A program made the translations under genes and the position numbers. From positions 19,739-83,738 of the forward strand of contig NZ_BCVF01000016.1 in assembly GCF_001591605.1 (NCBI RefSeq): DNA of 64,000 bases, written 5' to 3'. This DNA comes from Bacillus badius NBRC 15713. Its GTDB lineage: Bacteria > Bacillota > Bacilli > Bacillales > Domibacillaceae. Of the stretch, positions 52,564 through 62,223 are shown piece by piece; within the stretch, counting starts at the first letter, position 1, and the number at the start of each line of letters is the position of its first letter. The notes below the pieces were generated by a model. That model was not told the origin of the DNA and did no database searches. It was given only the letters and a program-made list of their open reading frames with translations.

Positions 52564-53799
52564 TTGTATAAGCAGAAACTAGCTATTAATGGTAAACGGT
52601 TAAAAGACACACTGGAAAGCTTCGCAAATTTCGGCCGTACAAAGAACAACGGGGTGACCCGGCTGGCCTTGTCTGAAGAAGACCTCCATGCCAGAAATTA
52701 CTTTCGTTCCTGCTGTGACGAATTGGGCATGTCTGTCCGTGTAGATGATATGGGCAATATGTATGCAACCTTGGCAGGTATTGAAAACAAGCCGCCTATC
52801 GTTGTCGGCTCACATATGGATACGGTGAAAAAAGGCGGACGGTTTGATGGAATATTAGGCGTGGCAGCTGGTCTGGAGGTAGCCAGAACGTTAGTCGAAC
52901 ATAAAATTCAACCGCAAGTTCCCCTGACGATCGTTAACTTTACGAATGAAGAAGGCGCGCGGTTCGAACCTTCGATGATGGCGTCTGGTGTTTTGTCAGG
53001 AAAATTTGATAAGACGGTTATGATGAAAAAAGCAGATAAAGATGGAACTACTTTCGAAGAAGCTCTTCAGTCTATCGGCTATGCCGGCGACAGTAAAAAT
53101 CGCTTAACAGAGGCTGCGGCTTTTCTCGAATTACACATTGAACAGGGGCCGATTCTTGAACGGGAAGCTCTGACAATTGGTGTCGTTGAATGCGTGCTTG
53201 GAATGGTATGCTATGAAATTGAAGTGAATGGGGAATCTGATCATGCCGGCACTACCCCTATGAATATGAGGAAAGATGCGCTTTTTGCTGCTAATGATCT
53301 GATTGCAGCCATCCGCCAGCAGCTCGCTTCACTGGACGAGGAGCTCGTCTTTACTATGGGCAGAATGAATGTTTTTCCGAATATCCACACGGTTATTCCG
53401 AACAAAGTTGTCTTTTCACTAGAAGCGAGACATAAAGATCCTGCAGTTATTAAGCAAGTAGAGAAAGTGATCCACAGTCTCCCTGCGCTCTCCGCGAAAC
53501 AGAACTGCTCTGTAAAAACAGAAAAGCTGTGGGGCCGTGACACCGTTTGGTTTGATCAACATATTTGTCAGGCTCTGGAGCAGTCTGCCCAATCCTTAGG
53601 CTATTCTTTTAAGCGCATGGTCAGCGGCGCCGGCCATGATGCCCAATTTATCGCCAGCTATATACCTTCTGCAATGATCTTCGTTCCGAGTATTAACGGA
53701 AAAAGCCATTCGGAGGACGAACTCACTACGTGGGAGGATTGTGAAAAGGGCGTTAACGTCTTATTGGAAACAGTCCTTGCTCTGCAATCACCCTCTTAA
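52564..53799 (+). CDS. M20-family N-carbamoyl-beta-alanine amidohydrolase (beta-ureidopropionase) or N-carbamoyl amino acid hydrolase
   Basis: A 411-residue di-zinc hydrolase. Ligand motifs are GSHMDT, RFDGILG, TNEEGARFEP, ELHIEQGP and SGAGHD, with the ESDHAGTTPMNMRKDA lid motif. Hydrolysis of N-carbamoyl-beta-alanine to beta-alanine, CO2 and ammonia is the step missing between hydA (9 kb away) and the aminotransferase at 6.4 kb, so that is the best assignment. N-carbamoyl-L-amino acid hydrolase is the alternative. The start is a TTG with GGGGTGA just upstream; an upstream TTG at 52516 has no site. It is monocistronic and separated from the hydA operon by the ABC cassette. Confidence 0.9.
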   Translation: MYKQKLAINGKRLKDTLESFANFGRTKNNGVTRLALSEEDLHARNYFRSCCDELGMSVRVDDMGNMYATLAGIENKPPIVVGSHMDTVKKGGRFDGILGVAAGLEVARTLVEHKIQPQVPLTIVNFTNEEGARFEPSMMASGVLSGKFDKTVMMKKADKDGTTFEEALQSIGYAGDSKNRLTEAAAFLELHIEQGPILEREALTIGVVECVLGMVCYEIEVNGESDHAGTTPMNMRKDALFAANDLIAAIRQQLASLDEELVFTMGRMNVFPNIHTVIPNKVVFSLEARHKDPAVIKQVEKVIHSLPALSAKQNCSVKTEKLWGRDTVWFDQHICQALEQSAQSLGYSFKRMVSGAGHDAQFIASYIPSAMIFVPSINGKSHSEDELTTWEDCEKGVNVLLETVLALQSPS

Positions 53800-53814
53800 T
53801 TGCTGCTGGATTAC

Positions 53815-53860
53815 AAAAGCAGAATTTTGCTGAATGAATTCAGCAAAGTTCTGCTTTTTT
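53815..53860. terminator. Terminator of the M20 hydrolase gene
   Basis: AAAAGCAGAA (53815-53824) pairs with TTCTGCTTTT, with TTTGCTGAAT/ATTCAGCAAA inside, followed by T-rich sequence. The A/T symmetry lets it also end the convergent chemoreceptor transcript. Confidence 0.88.
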
Positions 53861-53999
53861 CTGTTATACAGGAGAGAATATTTCCCGGGAAGTGATCATT
53901 CGACCAGCCTGACGCGAAATGGCTAGAAGACTCACCATTGTTCTCTAATCGGGCGGATCGAAAAAGGATAAGTACACTCGACAGCAGCAAGTTCTTTTT

Positions 54000-55706
54000 T
54001 TAAACAACAAACTTGCGGATTAAGCTGTTCAGATCCTCAGCGAGCACGGACAGTTCCCTCGCTTTTCCGGCTACCCCCTCCATAGAGCTGCCTGTTTGAA
54101 GTATGGAAGCAGATGCTTGTTCAATTCCCGCCGCTGATTCTTCTGCAATCGAAGCAATGCTTTCAATAACTCCATTCATTTGCTCACTGTCGGCCGCTAT
54201 ATCCCCCAGGCTTTCCGACACCGTTTGAATTCTTATTGCCATATCGGATACAGAAGCTTCAATCTTAGCGAATGTCTCTCCTGTATCTTGAATTTTCTCT
54301 ATGCCGTTGCCTACCTCCGTATAGCCTGTTTCTAAAGAAGCAGCGACCTCAGCTGACTCTTCTTGAATGCTGGTAACAATATCCGTAATATCTCCTACCG
54401 AAACAGCCGCTTGGACAGCCAGTTTCCGCACCTCATCTGCCACAACTGCAAACCCTTTTCCCTGCTCGCCAGCCCGGGCTGCTTCAATAGCGGCATTTAA
54501 AGCCAATAAATTTGTTTGCTCAGCAATGCCTTGGATCACAGCGACTAATGCAGAAATCTCCTTCGTTTGTCCATCAAGTCCCTTTACTTTCCTGACGGCG
54601 TTCTGCATAATGACATCAATCTTATTCATCTGGCTTACAGAAGCAGTCATTAAGCAGCTTCCTTCAGAAGTTAACTGTAAAACCGCTTTTGAAGCGTCTT
54701 CAATGCACTTTCCATTGCTATTGGCTTCCCGAATCTTTTCCGCATAGCTGACCATCGATTTTGACAGTTCATTTGTCTCGTCTGCTTGAACTCCCGCTCC
54801 ATGCGAAATTTGCTGCATCGCAGCTGCCGCTTGCCGGCTTCCCTCTCCCACTTCACTGGAGGTTTTCGTCAGCTCTTCACTTTGGCCGGATACATGCTCA
54901 GAGACAGCCGTCATTTTCCCGATCATCTCCTGTAAGCTTTCAAGCATTTTATTCATGGCACAGCTCAAGCCGGCGATTTCATCCTTTCCTTCATAGGTGC
55001 TTTTCTCAATAGTTAAGTCCCCTTCAGAAATACTAGCAGCCATTTCTATCACTCGGTTCAAACGGCTTCTCACTAAACGGTTGATCATGTAGACAGCAGT
55101 CAAACCAGCAATAATAGATAAAAGAATAGACGCCACTAATACTAGGATTGATTTATTTAAGCTGTTTGCAGCCTCTGCAGACGCCTCCTCTCTTTGCTTA
55201 TGAATTGCGCTCTCCAGCTCCTCAAGCTTCCCGACCGTCTCGCTTCTTAAGGCTTGCGCTCTTTGCCTGGCAAGCAATATGTCCAACTGATCCCCGCGTT
55301 GGACAGCAGAAATCATTTTGTCGTAAAAAAGCGTAGTCATTTCCTGATTATTTTTTTTAATCTGTTCAAAGAGTTCTGCTTCCTTATCTGTTTGCATAGT
55401 AGCTTGCAGCCTTTTCTCCAACGTGTGGAAGGCTGCTTTTCTTTCCTCGAACTCTCGAACAAACCGGTCATCCGAATGGTTAATATAGTCTGCGATGCGA
55501 ATATCTTGCTCTTGAAATAAAGAAGCCATTTTAGTGATTTCAATAGACCTGTTCCCCTTTTGCTGGAGAGCGGCAACCGCTTTCTTAACATCCGACAGCT
55601 GGATATAAACAATAACTGCGGAAATACAAAAAAGAAAAATGACTCCTCCTAAAGCTAAGCCGTACTTTTTTCCGATATTCATGTTTCTAAACAGCTTTGC
55701 CAACAA
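54000..55706 (-). CDS. Methyl-accepting chemotaxis protein with four-helix-bundle sensor
   Basis: A chemoreceptor of about 568 residues. TM1 is [23 protein letters not shown] ([15 protein letters not shown]), followed by a helical extracellular sensor of about 150 residues of the 4HB type, TM2 ([20 protein letters not shown]), HAMP ([18 protein letters not shown]) and the signalling domain with the tip [20 protein letters not shown]. The start is a TTG pair (55706/55703) after AAGGGGGAG; the frame further upstream lacks a site. The ligand is unknown. Together with the receptor at 11-13 kb it shows a motile organism. Confidence 0.92.
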   Translation of the reverse strand: MLAKLFRNMNIGKKYGLALGGVIFLFCISAVIVYIQLSDVKKAVAALQQKGNRSIEITKMASLFQEQDIRIADYINHSDDRFVREFEERKAAFHTLEKRLQATMQTDKEAELFEQIKKNNQEMTTLFYDKMISAVQRGDQLDILLARQRAQALRSETVGKLEELESAIHKQREEASAEAANSLNKSILVLVASILLSIIAGLTAVYMINRLVRSRLNRVIEMAASISEGDLTIEKSTYEGKDEIAGLSCAMNKMLESLQEMIGKMTAVSEHVSGQSEELTKTSSEVGEGSRQAAAAMQQISHGAGVQADETNELSKSMVSYAEKIREANSNGKCIEDASKAVLQLTSEGSCLMTASVSQMNKIDVIMQNAVRKVKGLDGQTKEISALVAVIQGIAEQTNLLALNAAIEAARAGEQGKGFAVVADEVRKLAVQAAVSVGDITDIVTSIQEESAEVAASLETGYTEVGNGIEKIQDTGETFAKIEASVSDMAIRIQTVSESLGDIAADSEQMNGVIESIASIAEESAAGIEQASASILQTGSSMEGVAGKARELSVLAEDLNSLIRKFVV

Positions 55707-55885
55707 GTTCTCCCCCTTCTTTTGCTCTTGCTGAAAGAGCCCTTTATTCAAAATCAAACAGCTGAAAAGCAAATCTTTAGACCTGAATCCTTATTCCTAT
55801 TTTATACAAAACAAATTATTCATTCAATTCTAATTATTGCGTCTAGTTTCATCCGTATGGAAGAACGCCCCTTCATGGCTATACA

Positions 55886-55945
55886 AAAAAGGAGCTGGCC
55901 CAAAAGGTCATGAAACATGACTTTTTTTGGGTCGCCCCTTTTTTG
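55886..55945 (-). terminator. Terminator-like repeat related to the element at 38.8 kb
   Basis: CCCAAAAGGTCAT-GAAAC-ATGACtttttttGGGTC, flanked by A6 and T6. It lies 55 bases past the stop of the gene at 56.0 kb. The core CATGAAAcATGACTTTT and the outer GGGTCG are shared with 38755-38808. Confidence 0.8.
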
Positions 55946-55999
55946 TTGCATCTTCACTCTGCTCTTTTCGCAAACAGTAAAAAGGTAAATAACTCCACA

Positions 56000-56347
56000 C
56001 TAACCTCCGGACTTCTCTTTCATGCGCTCCGTCACTTCCATAAACCACTCTTTCTGATTTAAATCGACTGTCAGCCTGGCTAAATCAAGAAGCTCCTCTG
56101 TTGTTAACTCATCATTCATTAATGTTAATTGATGATAACTGTACCTATGTTCTCCTGCCGGCTTTCCATTCCTAATGACAAACACCATGGCGCCATGATA
56201 ACTTGCTTCTAATACAAAGCCGATTGCATTTCTGTTTTTGATTTTCACCCAAACTCCTGCTTTATACAAGTTAATGCCCCCATATCCCGCCTTCTGCGAG
56301 TTCGTTTTCCCGTCTACTTCCCGCGACATAATGAGCAGCACAAACAA
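56000..56347 (-). CDS. Hypothetical protein
   Basis: A product of up to 115 residues, function unknown. A beta-rich middle (VWVKIKNRNAIGFVLEASY, AMVFVIRNGKPAGEHRYSYH) is followed by a helical acidic tail (ELTTEELLDLARLTVDLNQK). No signal peptide, membrane helix or domain is recognised. No good ribosome site is evident at the furthest start; the internal ATG six codons later is as likely. It is followed by a terminator. Between it and eutH (56348-56674) there is a gap holding only the eutH terminator. Confidence 0.55.
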   Translation of the reverse strand: MFVLLIMSREVDGKTNSQKAGYGGINLYKAGVWVKIKNRNAIGFVLEASYHGAMVFVIRNGKPAGEHRYSYHQLTLMNDELTTEELLDLARLTVDLNQKEWFMEVTERMKEKSGG

Positions 56348-56632
56348 AAAACATAATGGATGGTCTAACTAACCAGGCTGTTTGAAAATGCCGGCCCGCC
56401 AGCGAATACAGCAGCACATTTAGCAAACAGCCAGCTGCCAATTGAAGAAGGGCTGCCGCCAGCCTGGATTTATATTATTATATTCAGCTTGTGCTTTCGA
56501 TGACAACCTGACTGTTACATTTTGCCGGGCAAATATTACAGGGGACGCAATTTTTAAAGCTTATGAGAGAAGCTCCTTTGTTTATGAACGCTTCTTCTTA
56601 CTTTTGGTGAAAACTTTCCTCGCCGGCGGCCA

Positions 56633-56669
56633 AAGAAAAAAGAATGGAGATGCATTTGCATCTCCATTC
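56633..56669 (-). terminator. Terminator of eutH
   Basis: GAATGGAGATGCA (56642-56654) pairs exactly with TGCATCTCCATTC (56657-56669) around a 2-base gap. On the minus strand TTCTTTTTTC follows. Confidence 0.92.
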
Positions 56670-56674
56670 AGCTA

Positions 56675-57940
56675 TTAACTAGTTGCTTCAAGCGGATTTT
56701 TATTCTCATCTGCCGCCTGTTGATTTTTCTTTTCTCTTTTTTCCAGATTCTCAATCCGTTCAAGCTCCAAGGCTTTCGGAATAGAAATCCAGTAGCACAG
56801 GAGAATAGCCAGGATCGCCCCTAAGAACTTGCCCAGCATGACTGGGATAATGATCGTCGGCTGGAAATTCGCCGGAAAGGCCAGCTGATCGCCAATCATC
56901 CAGCCGCCGGAAATAGCATAAGCAATGGTTAATACTTTATCCTTTGCCGGCATATCCTGAATAATTTTGAAAAGAGCAAGCGGGTTAGCTGTAGCGGCAA
57001 TTACACCGGCACTTCCGATGCTGCTTAAACCAAGAAGCTTGCCAAAGTACTGCAGCGGCTTGGCCAAATACTTTTGGATCGCATACACCATCGGAAAAGC
57101 CCCGGCAAGCATAATTCCGATATAACCGGCAATTTCAAGCCCTCTGAATTGATCCTTTTCATCTGCAATGATAGGGTCAAATCCCCAATGTCCGAATACG
57201 GCAGTGAATACACCTGTAAAATATTCAACAATTGTACAAGCTAAAACAAGTTTCATCGCCGTGCTCATAAACCAGCCGATTCCCATAAACCCTTTAATCA
57301 TTAAATTAGGAAACATGCGTAAGCCGACAGCGATAAATATTCCTACCGCCGTTAAAGGAATTAAGTTAATCAGAATCGTGCCGATCGACATGGATAATTG
57401 ATAGGCCGGTTCGGCTGTTGTGCTGATTGTATCGCGAATTTTTGTTTCTGTCAGAGCTAAGATACTTGTTGTAATAAATACGCTGATAGGCACTGTCAGT
57501 ACACCTGACATCATTCCAAGAGCTAAATATTTATGGTCCCGCTTTTGCAGCATCGCGAGAGCCACCGGAATCGTAAAGATAATATGAGGCCCCATTATAA
57601 TGCCGTTTACCGTGGCAATAATCCAGTTTTCACGATCACTGGCCAGTACATCGGCCAGCTGATAGCTGCCCATGTCACTGGATATAAGTGTGGTTGCTGC
57701 CATCGCCGGATCTGCGCCGATAGCAGAAAAAAGCGGACCGAAGGCAAACTCGATAAATTTTGATAAATACGGAATAGACGCCAGCGTGGCGGCAATCGGA
57801 ATGAAAATAGGACCAATTGTATGAATCCCCTGAATAAATTCCTTCCCCATTCCTTCTTCTTCATTACGGACAGCGGCAATGGCTCCAATAATCACAAAAG
57901 CCATGATTACATAAATGACATAAGTCCCCAGATGCTCCAT
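56675..57940 (-). CDS. eutH: Ethanolamine permease EutH
   Basis: A 421-residue integral membrane protein with about 11 helices, recognised as EutH by MGKEFIQGIHTIGPIFIPIA, SSDMGSYQLADVLA, NGIIMGPHIIFTIPVAL and SGGWMIGDQLAFPANFQP. EutH facilitates ethanolamine entry. The usual eut operon genes (EutBC, microcompartment shell proteins) are not adjacent, so it stands alone here. The ATG at 57940 follows AGGGAGG; the longer frame to 58057 is excluded, and the -24/-12 promoter lies inside that extension. A sigma-54 promoter for a lone eutH is notable and links it to the activator at 20.5-21.9 kb or another one. Confidence 0.93.
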   Translation of the reverse strand: MEHLGTYVIYVIMAFVIIGAIAAVRNEEEGMGKEFIQGIHTIGPIFIPIAATLASIPYLSKFIEFAFGPLFSAIGADPAMAATTLISSDMGSYQLADVLASDRENWIIATVNGIIMGPHIIFTIPVALAMLQKRDHKYLALGMMSGVLTVPISVFITTSILALTETKIRDTISTTAEPAYQLSMSIGTILINLIPLTAVGIFIAVGLRMFPNLMIKGFMGIGWFMSTAMKLVLACTIVEYFTGVFTAVFGHWGFDPIIADEKDQFRGLEIAGYIGIMLAGAFPMVYAIQKYLAKPLQYFGKLLGLSSIGSAGVIAATANPLALFKIIQDMPAKDKVLTIAYAISGGWMIGDQLAFPANFQPTIIIPVMLGKFLGAILAILLCYWISIPKALELERIENLEKREKKNQQAADENKNPLEATS

Positions 57941-58033
57941 AGACATCCTCCCTTTCCCCTTCAAAGTTGTTACGCATGAAGATGCATTCCTACGTAAATA
58001 AAAGAACAGATAAAAACGGCTTGTATACTGTTT

Positions 58034-58048
58034 GCAAATTCCATGCCA
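58034..58048 (-). promoter_or_regulatory. Sigma-54 (-24/-12) promoter of eutH
   Basis: The minus strand reads TGGCATGGAATTTGCAA with GG (58047-58046) and GC (58035-58034) ten bases apart. The start would be near 58022, with a leader of about 80 bases. It differs from the promoter at 20334-20348 at only two positions. The rest of 57941-58283 is AT-rich. Confidence 0.82.
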
Positions 58049-58247
58049 CTTTTTCACAAAAAAGACACAATTCTACTATTATTTTCTTACTTTTCTTATT
58101 TTTCAGCTGATTCTCAACGCAAGAAAAGACAAAATAAGCGGAAGCGAAAAGAAACAGTCATACTTTTTTATGAAGAAATGCATTTTTTATTCATTTTTTC
58201 ATATTTTTTGGAAAGAATAGTACACTAGCTTAAAAAAGAGAACGACA

Positions 58248-58280
58248 AAGAAGGCTGTCCAAACATCGGACAGCCTTCTT
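58248..58280 (-). terminator. Terminator of the hscC operon
   Basis: AAGAAGGCTGTCC (58248-58260) pairs exactly with GGACAGCCTTCTT (58268-58280), four bases past the DUF1266 gene. Confidence 0.9.
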
Positions 58281-58283
58281 GTT

Positions 58284-58949
58284 TTAAATTTCTGTATTCC
58301 AATCTATTTTCTGCAGCGGACTATGACGAGAGGCGAATAATTTCCTGATAGTCGGCTTTTGTATCGATAAATATGGCGGGGACTTTTGCGGAAGGACACA
58401 ATCTACAAATTGCACGCCAATAATGTAAGCCGTGGCATACTCTACCCAACTGGAATAGGAGGCTTGAGCGAGCCGGGCAGCCTTGATCATATATTCTTCT
58501 GCTTCATCCGGTTCCATATAGCCCAACTTCATGCCGTATCTGCTTAACAAGATACAATAGGCATAATCAAGCGCGGCGATATTTCGCGGAGACACCCGGC
58601 GGAGGTAGCGGTTAGTAAAATCCGCTCTTTTTCGAGATTCCTCTTTTTCATCGGGCATGGCTTCAATCGCTTCCCGGCGGCTTTCTTCCGGAATGATAGA
58701 GAGATAATTTTGCAACTGGGTGAATTCTTCTCTGCTTCCTGACTTCAGCAGATTGTCCAGCACGGGCTTCAACTGCTCCTCCTCGTGGATTTCCCATTGC
58801 TCTAACACTCCGCGCATTTTACTCATATTCATTTTAAACTGCTGGTTCACAGCAAAATAATAAGCAGATTTTCCGCTAAAGCACACAGAGGTCAGCGCAT
58901 ACAAATAACGCTCTTTTCTTCTTCGCTGTTTGAACTCTTCAAATGCCAT
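58284..58949 (-). CDS. DUF1266 protein of the HscC chaperone operon
   Basis: A 221-residue protein with the DUF1266 pattern: RRRKERYLYALTSVCFSGKS near the N-terminus, then ALDYAYCILLSRYGMKLGYM, DEAEEYMIKAARLAQ and YSSWVEYATAYIIG. DUF1266 proteins (YbeR, YbeU) are encoded beside hscC in E. coli, as recalled, and their role is unknown. Here it is the third gene of hscC-J-protein-DUF1266, 16 bases after the J-protein gene. GGGGGAGG precedes the ATG at 58949; the longer frame overlapping the J-protein gene is not used. Confidence 0.88.
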   Translation of the reverse strand: MAFEEFKQRRRKERYLYALTSVCFSGKSAYYFAVNQQFKMNMSKMRGVLEQWEIHEEEQLKPVLDNLLKSGSREEFTQLQNYLSIIPEESRREAIEAMPDEKEESRKRADFTNRYLRRVSPRNIAALDYAYCILLSRYGMKLGYMEPDEAEEYMIKAARLAQASYSSWVEYATAYIIGVQFVDCVLPQKSPPYLSIQKPTIRKLFASRHSPLQKIDWNTEI

Positions 58950-58965
58950 ATCATCCTCCCCCTTC

Positions 58966-60468
58966 TCAATAACGGGCCGCCCGCCAAGCCTTCCGTATCT
59001 CTCTAATAAATTTCCTGAAAATCCAAGCAAAAAATAACAACCATATACAACTCCAAAACCCAAAGAAGCTGGCGCTAATCTCCTCGACAAAGAAAGAGAA
59101 AACAAGCACTAAGACAAACTCGAAAGGATTCAGATAAACCATGTCGGTAAACACGTGCCAGCTATAAGCCATCAATGCAAACAGAAACATCATCTTTATT
59201 TTTGGAAGGCGGCCTAGAAAGAGAAGGAGCTGCTTCCCTGCACCAGGTTTTTGCAGTTCCTTATTCAATTCACTAAGCGGCGGCCGTTCATTCGCTGGCA
59301 GCTCTTTGATCATGCGCACATGAATAGCCGCCAAATAAGTGACTGCCTCGCTGGCATTCGGTTCCATTTCCTCGATCCGCTTAAATATGTTTCTTGACTC
59401 CGCCAGCTGATTTTGTTCAAACAAGCTTTTTCCATAAATGCTGAGTGTATCGATATGGTCCGGCTTGGCATCAAGAATGATCTTGCATTGCTGTATCGCT
59501 TCCGGCAGCTGTTTTGATTCATAAAGAGTATAAGCAAGCATCATCCGTGCTTCTATATCATCCGGATTGATTTGCATCACCTGTCCGAGCGCTTCACTTG
59601 CACGCTCCAGCCGTCCCGTATGCAAATACACGCTTCCTTTCAGCCGCAAAAGCTCCGGGTCGCCTGTAAAAATCGCTTCTGCTTTATGAAGCCACTCTTC
59701 GGCCTGCTCCATCTCGTTCACAATCAGATGTTGCAAAGCACATTCCCTGCAGTAAAGATAGGCATCGAAATCTATGTTTTTCGCTCGCAGCAAGAACGAA
59801 TAAGAGAGGCCCGGATAATAGGGTTTGACTTGATGTTGAAAATACTCGGAAAAGCGGTCCGATGCATAGTCCCAAAAAGGATGATCCTCGTCGAAAGCTT
59901 CCTGGCTCCATTGAAAATTGCTGTCGAGCAGCTGCCAGATGCTTTTTGGCAGGAACGGATAATCTTCCAAAAAAGCCAGCAGCCGCTCGCTTGCTTCCCT
60001 TTTCAGCTCGAAATTCCAAATAACATCTGAATCGAGAAGAGCCGTCCACTCCTCAATATCAATGCGTTCAGCGAAATTCTCATAAAGCTCTTCCACTCTG
60101 TTCATGAATTCATCGATTAATTTTTCGTTTCTGCGAAAAGGGTCCTGGTAGTCTCTCCAGTCAACAGGCGGAGGCGTGGGGATATGGACGTCAGCCTCTG
60201 CATAGTTATCCATCTCCACGGCTGCTTCCGCTTGATCATTCCCCCCTATATCATATTCCTCTGCCCTCACGCCGGCTTCCACTGGTACAGACGCTCTTTT
60301 GACCGCTGTTCTCTGGTATTTAACAGCCCAATCGTAAGCTTCCCTTAGCCGTTGATAGCCAGCCGGGTCCTCTTCTGGATGGTGAACTTTTAATTTCCGG
60401 GCATATGCTTTTTTTATAGCTGACAGCTCTTCCGTAGGTTCAATCTCCAATATGTCCCACGCTGTCAT
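58966..60468 (-). CDS. J-domain/TPR membrane protein, likely HscC co-chaperone (DjlC-like)
   Basis: A 500-residue protein. An N-terminal J-domain (1-50: AWDILEIEPTEELSAIKKAY, LKVHHPEEDPAGYQRLREAYD) has HPE in place of the canonical HPD. An acidic linker and a helical middle follow. TPR repeats lie at about 250-390 (LLRLKGSVYLHTGRLERASE, DDIEARMMLAYTLYESKQL). The C-terminus has two or three transmembrane helices (about 424-487). It probably recruits clients and the Hsp70 partner at the membrane. Its ATG shares one base with the hscC stop (TAATG), so the two are coupled. The arrangement parallels DjlB/DjlC beside hscC in E. coli. Confidence 0.88.
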   Translation of the reverse strand: MTAWDILEIEPTEELSAIKKAYARKLKVHHPEEDPAGYQRLREAYDWAVKYQRTAVKRASVPVEAGVRAEEYDIGGNDQAEAAVEMDNYAEADVHIPTPPPVDWRDYQDPFRRNEKLIDEFMNRVEELYENFAERIDIEEWTALLDSDVIWNFELKREASERLLAFLEDYPFLPKSIWQLLDSNFQWSQEAFDEDHPFWDYASDRFSEYFQHQVKPYYPGLSYSFLLRAKNIDFDAYLYCRECALQHLIVNEMEQAEEWLHKAEAIFTGDPELLRLKGSVYLHTGRLERASEALGQVMQINPDDIEARMMLAYTLYESKQLPEAIQQCKIILDAKPDHIDTLSIYGKSLFEQNQLAESRNIFKRIEEMEPNASEAVTYLAAIHVRMIKELPANERPPLSELNKELQKPGAGKQLLLFLGRLPKIKMMFLFALMAYSWHVFTDMVYLNPFEFVLVLVFSFFVEEISASFFGFWSCIWLLFFAWIFRKFIREIRKAWRAARY

Positions 60469-62168
60469 TAATAATCAGTCCACCTTTCAAGCGAAGCCAG
60501 TTCTGCCTTGAATACCTGAGCCGCTTTTTTAATGGCTATTTCATCTTGTGAAGCCAGCACTCGCTCGAATTTTTCCAGTATGAAGGCTACCTCCTCGCGC
60601 TTATCTCCTAAAGCTTCTTCATACAATCTTTCTCCCTTGGCAAGCAGCAATCTATTTTCCGTTCTTTCCCGAGGATGAATTTTAATAGCTTTCAATTCTT
60701 CCATTCTCTGATTCATTTCCGCTTCTGACAGGGAACCAGGATTTTGCTCGATCATGATCGTCTGTTTTTCCCCTGTGCTGAGAATGGTTACCTCTACCTC
60801 TAACAAGCCGTTCAAATCATAAGTATAACGAACATCCACCGCCTGCTCTCCTGCCGGGGATACAGGAACTTTAACAAGCATTTCCCCCAGCTTCAAATTA
60901 TTTTCAATGCGCCGGCTTTCCCCTTGATATACATCAATCAGGATGTCGCTTTGTTGATCGTGCATGGTATAGAAGCGCTCTACTTTGCTGACCGGAATCG
61001 GGGTGTTGCGCTCAATGATCGGCTTAAAATGCCCCTCATCAATTTGATGGTTTCCTAGCCGCTTGGCAATGCTTGTTCCAAGCGTATACGGGCAAACGTC
61101 CGTTAAAATCAGTTCCTGCAGCGCTTCGTTTCTTTCCTTCAGCGCTACTTGCACAGCGGCTCCAATTCCAACCGCTTCGTCTGGATGGATCGTGGAAAAA
61201 GGCAAGCGGCCAAACATTTTGCTGACAACCGTTTTTATAATGGGCATTCTCGTTGCCCCGCCAATCAAAATAACAGCGTCAATTTCCTCTATGCGAAGAG
61301 ACGCATCGCTTAACGCGCGTTCTACCGGCTGGCGCAGCCGTAACATTAACGATCTGGCGAGCTTTTCAAATTCACTTCTGCTCACCTGCACTTCAAAAGT
61401 CTCTTCGCCGTATGTAAATTGCATGCTTCCTGTATGACTCCCCCCAAGCTCCCGCTTGCATAGCTCCGCTTGCTTCCACAAAGCAGAGTGAGCATTTGCA
61501 TCAAGTTCCTGCGGATCAATCTTTACAGACTCAATAAAGTGAGAGAACAGCAGATTCGTAAAATCCTCTCCTCCTAGAAAGTTATCGCCAGCAATCGACT
61601 TTACTTCCATAATTCCTTCGAACAGTTCTAAAATGGATACATCGAAGGTGCCCCCGCCTAAGTCAAATACAAGAAACTTTGTATCGGACTCTTCTAAATG
61701 AAGACCGTAAGCGATAGCCGCCGCAGTTGGTTCACTGATCAGCCGTTCAACCTTTAATCCGGCAAGCTCAGCCGCCTTCTTAGTGGCCTTGCGCTGCCTG
61801 TCGTTGAAATACGCCGGCACACTGATCACTGCCTCTGTTACCTCCTCGCCAAGGTAAGCTTCTGCATCACTTTTCAAAGCTTTTAAAATAAAGGAAGAGA
61901 GTTCTTCCGGAGTAAATGTATAGGAGCCTAATGAATAAGTTTTTTCGCTTCCCATGTATCTTTTAAACGCCGAAACTGTCATGTGCGGATGAGAGATTAA
62001 ACGCTCTTTAGCAATTTGACCAGTTAAAATTTCGCCGTTATCGTCGACACTGACAATCGACGGAGTAAGATGTTCACCGAGAATGTTCGGTATAATAACT
62101 GGACGATCTTCCGACCAGTAAGCAACAATACTATTAGACGTGCCTAAATCAATACCAATGGTTGTCAT
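60468..62168 (-). CDS. hscC: Hsp70-family chaperone HscC
   Basis: A 566-residue Hsp70, shorter than DnaK and of E. coli HscC length. Nucleotide-binding motifs are [45 protein letters not shown] and [12 protein letters not shown]. The C-terminal substrate domain ends without the long DnaK lid. The phrases [11 protein letters not shown] and [20 protein letters not shown] match E. coli HscC as I recall it. First gene of the operon with a dedicated J-protein and a DUF1266 protein. The ATG at 62168 has GAGGG seven bases upstream. No CIRCE or CtsR site is seen, so it is not under standard Bacillus heat-shock control. Confidence 0.93.
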   Translation of the reverse strand: MTTIGIDLGTSNSIVAYWSEDRPVIIPNILGEHLTPSIVSVDDNGEILTGQIAKERLISHPHMTVSAFKRYMGSEKTYSLGSYTFTPEELSSFILKALKSDAEAYLGEEVTEAVISVPAYFNDRQRKATKKAAELAGLKVERLISEPTAAAIAYGLHLEESDTKFLVFDLGGGTFDVSILELFEGIMEVKSIAGDNFLGGEDFTNLLFSHFIESVKIDPQELDANAHSALWKQAELCKRELGGSHTGSMQFTYGEETFEVQVSRSEFEKLARSLMLRLRQPVERALSDASLRIEEIDAVILIGGATRMPIIKTVVSKMFGRLPFSTIHPDEAVGIGAAVQVALKERNEALQELILTDVCPYTLGTSIAKRLGNHQIDEGHFKPIIERNTPIPVSKVERFYTMHDQQSDILIDVYQGESRRIENNLKLGEMLVKVPVSPAGEQAVDVRYTYDLNGLLEVEVTILSTGEKQTIMIEQNPGSLSEAEMNQRMEELKAIKIHPRERTENRLLLAKGERLYEEALGDKREEVAFILEKFERVLASQDEIAIKKAAQVFKAELASLERWTDY

Positions 62169-62185
62169 CAAAATTCCCTCTTTTC

Positions 62186-62203
62186 AACAGTTCTTCCACT
62201 GTT
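62186..62203. promoter_or_regulatory. Dyad in the hscC leader, candidate operator
   Basis: AACAGT (62186-62191), six bases, ACTGTT (62198-62203), between the predicted start and the hscC ribosome site. It does not resemble the CIRCE element. Confidence 0.45.
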
Positions 62204-62223
62204 CATTACCTTTTACAACATTT

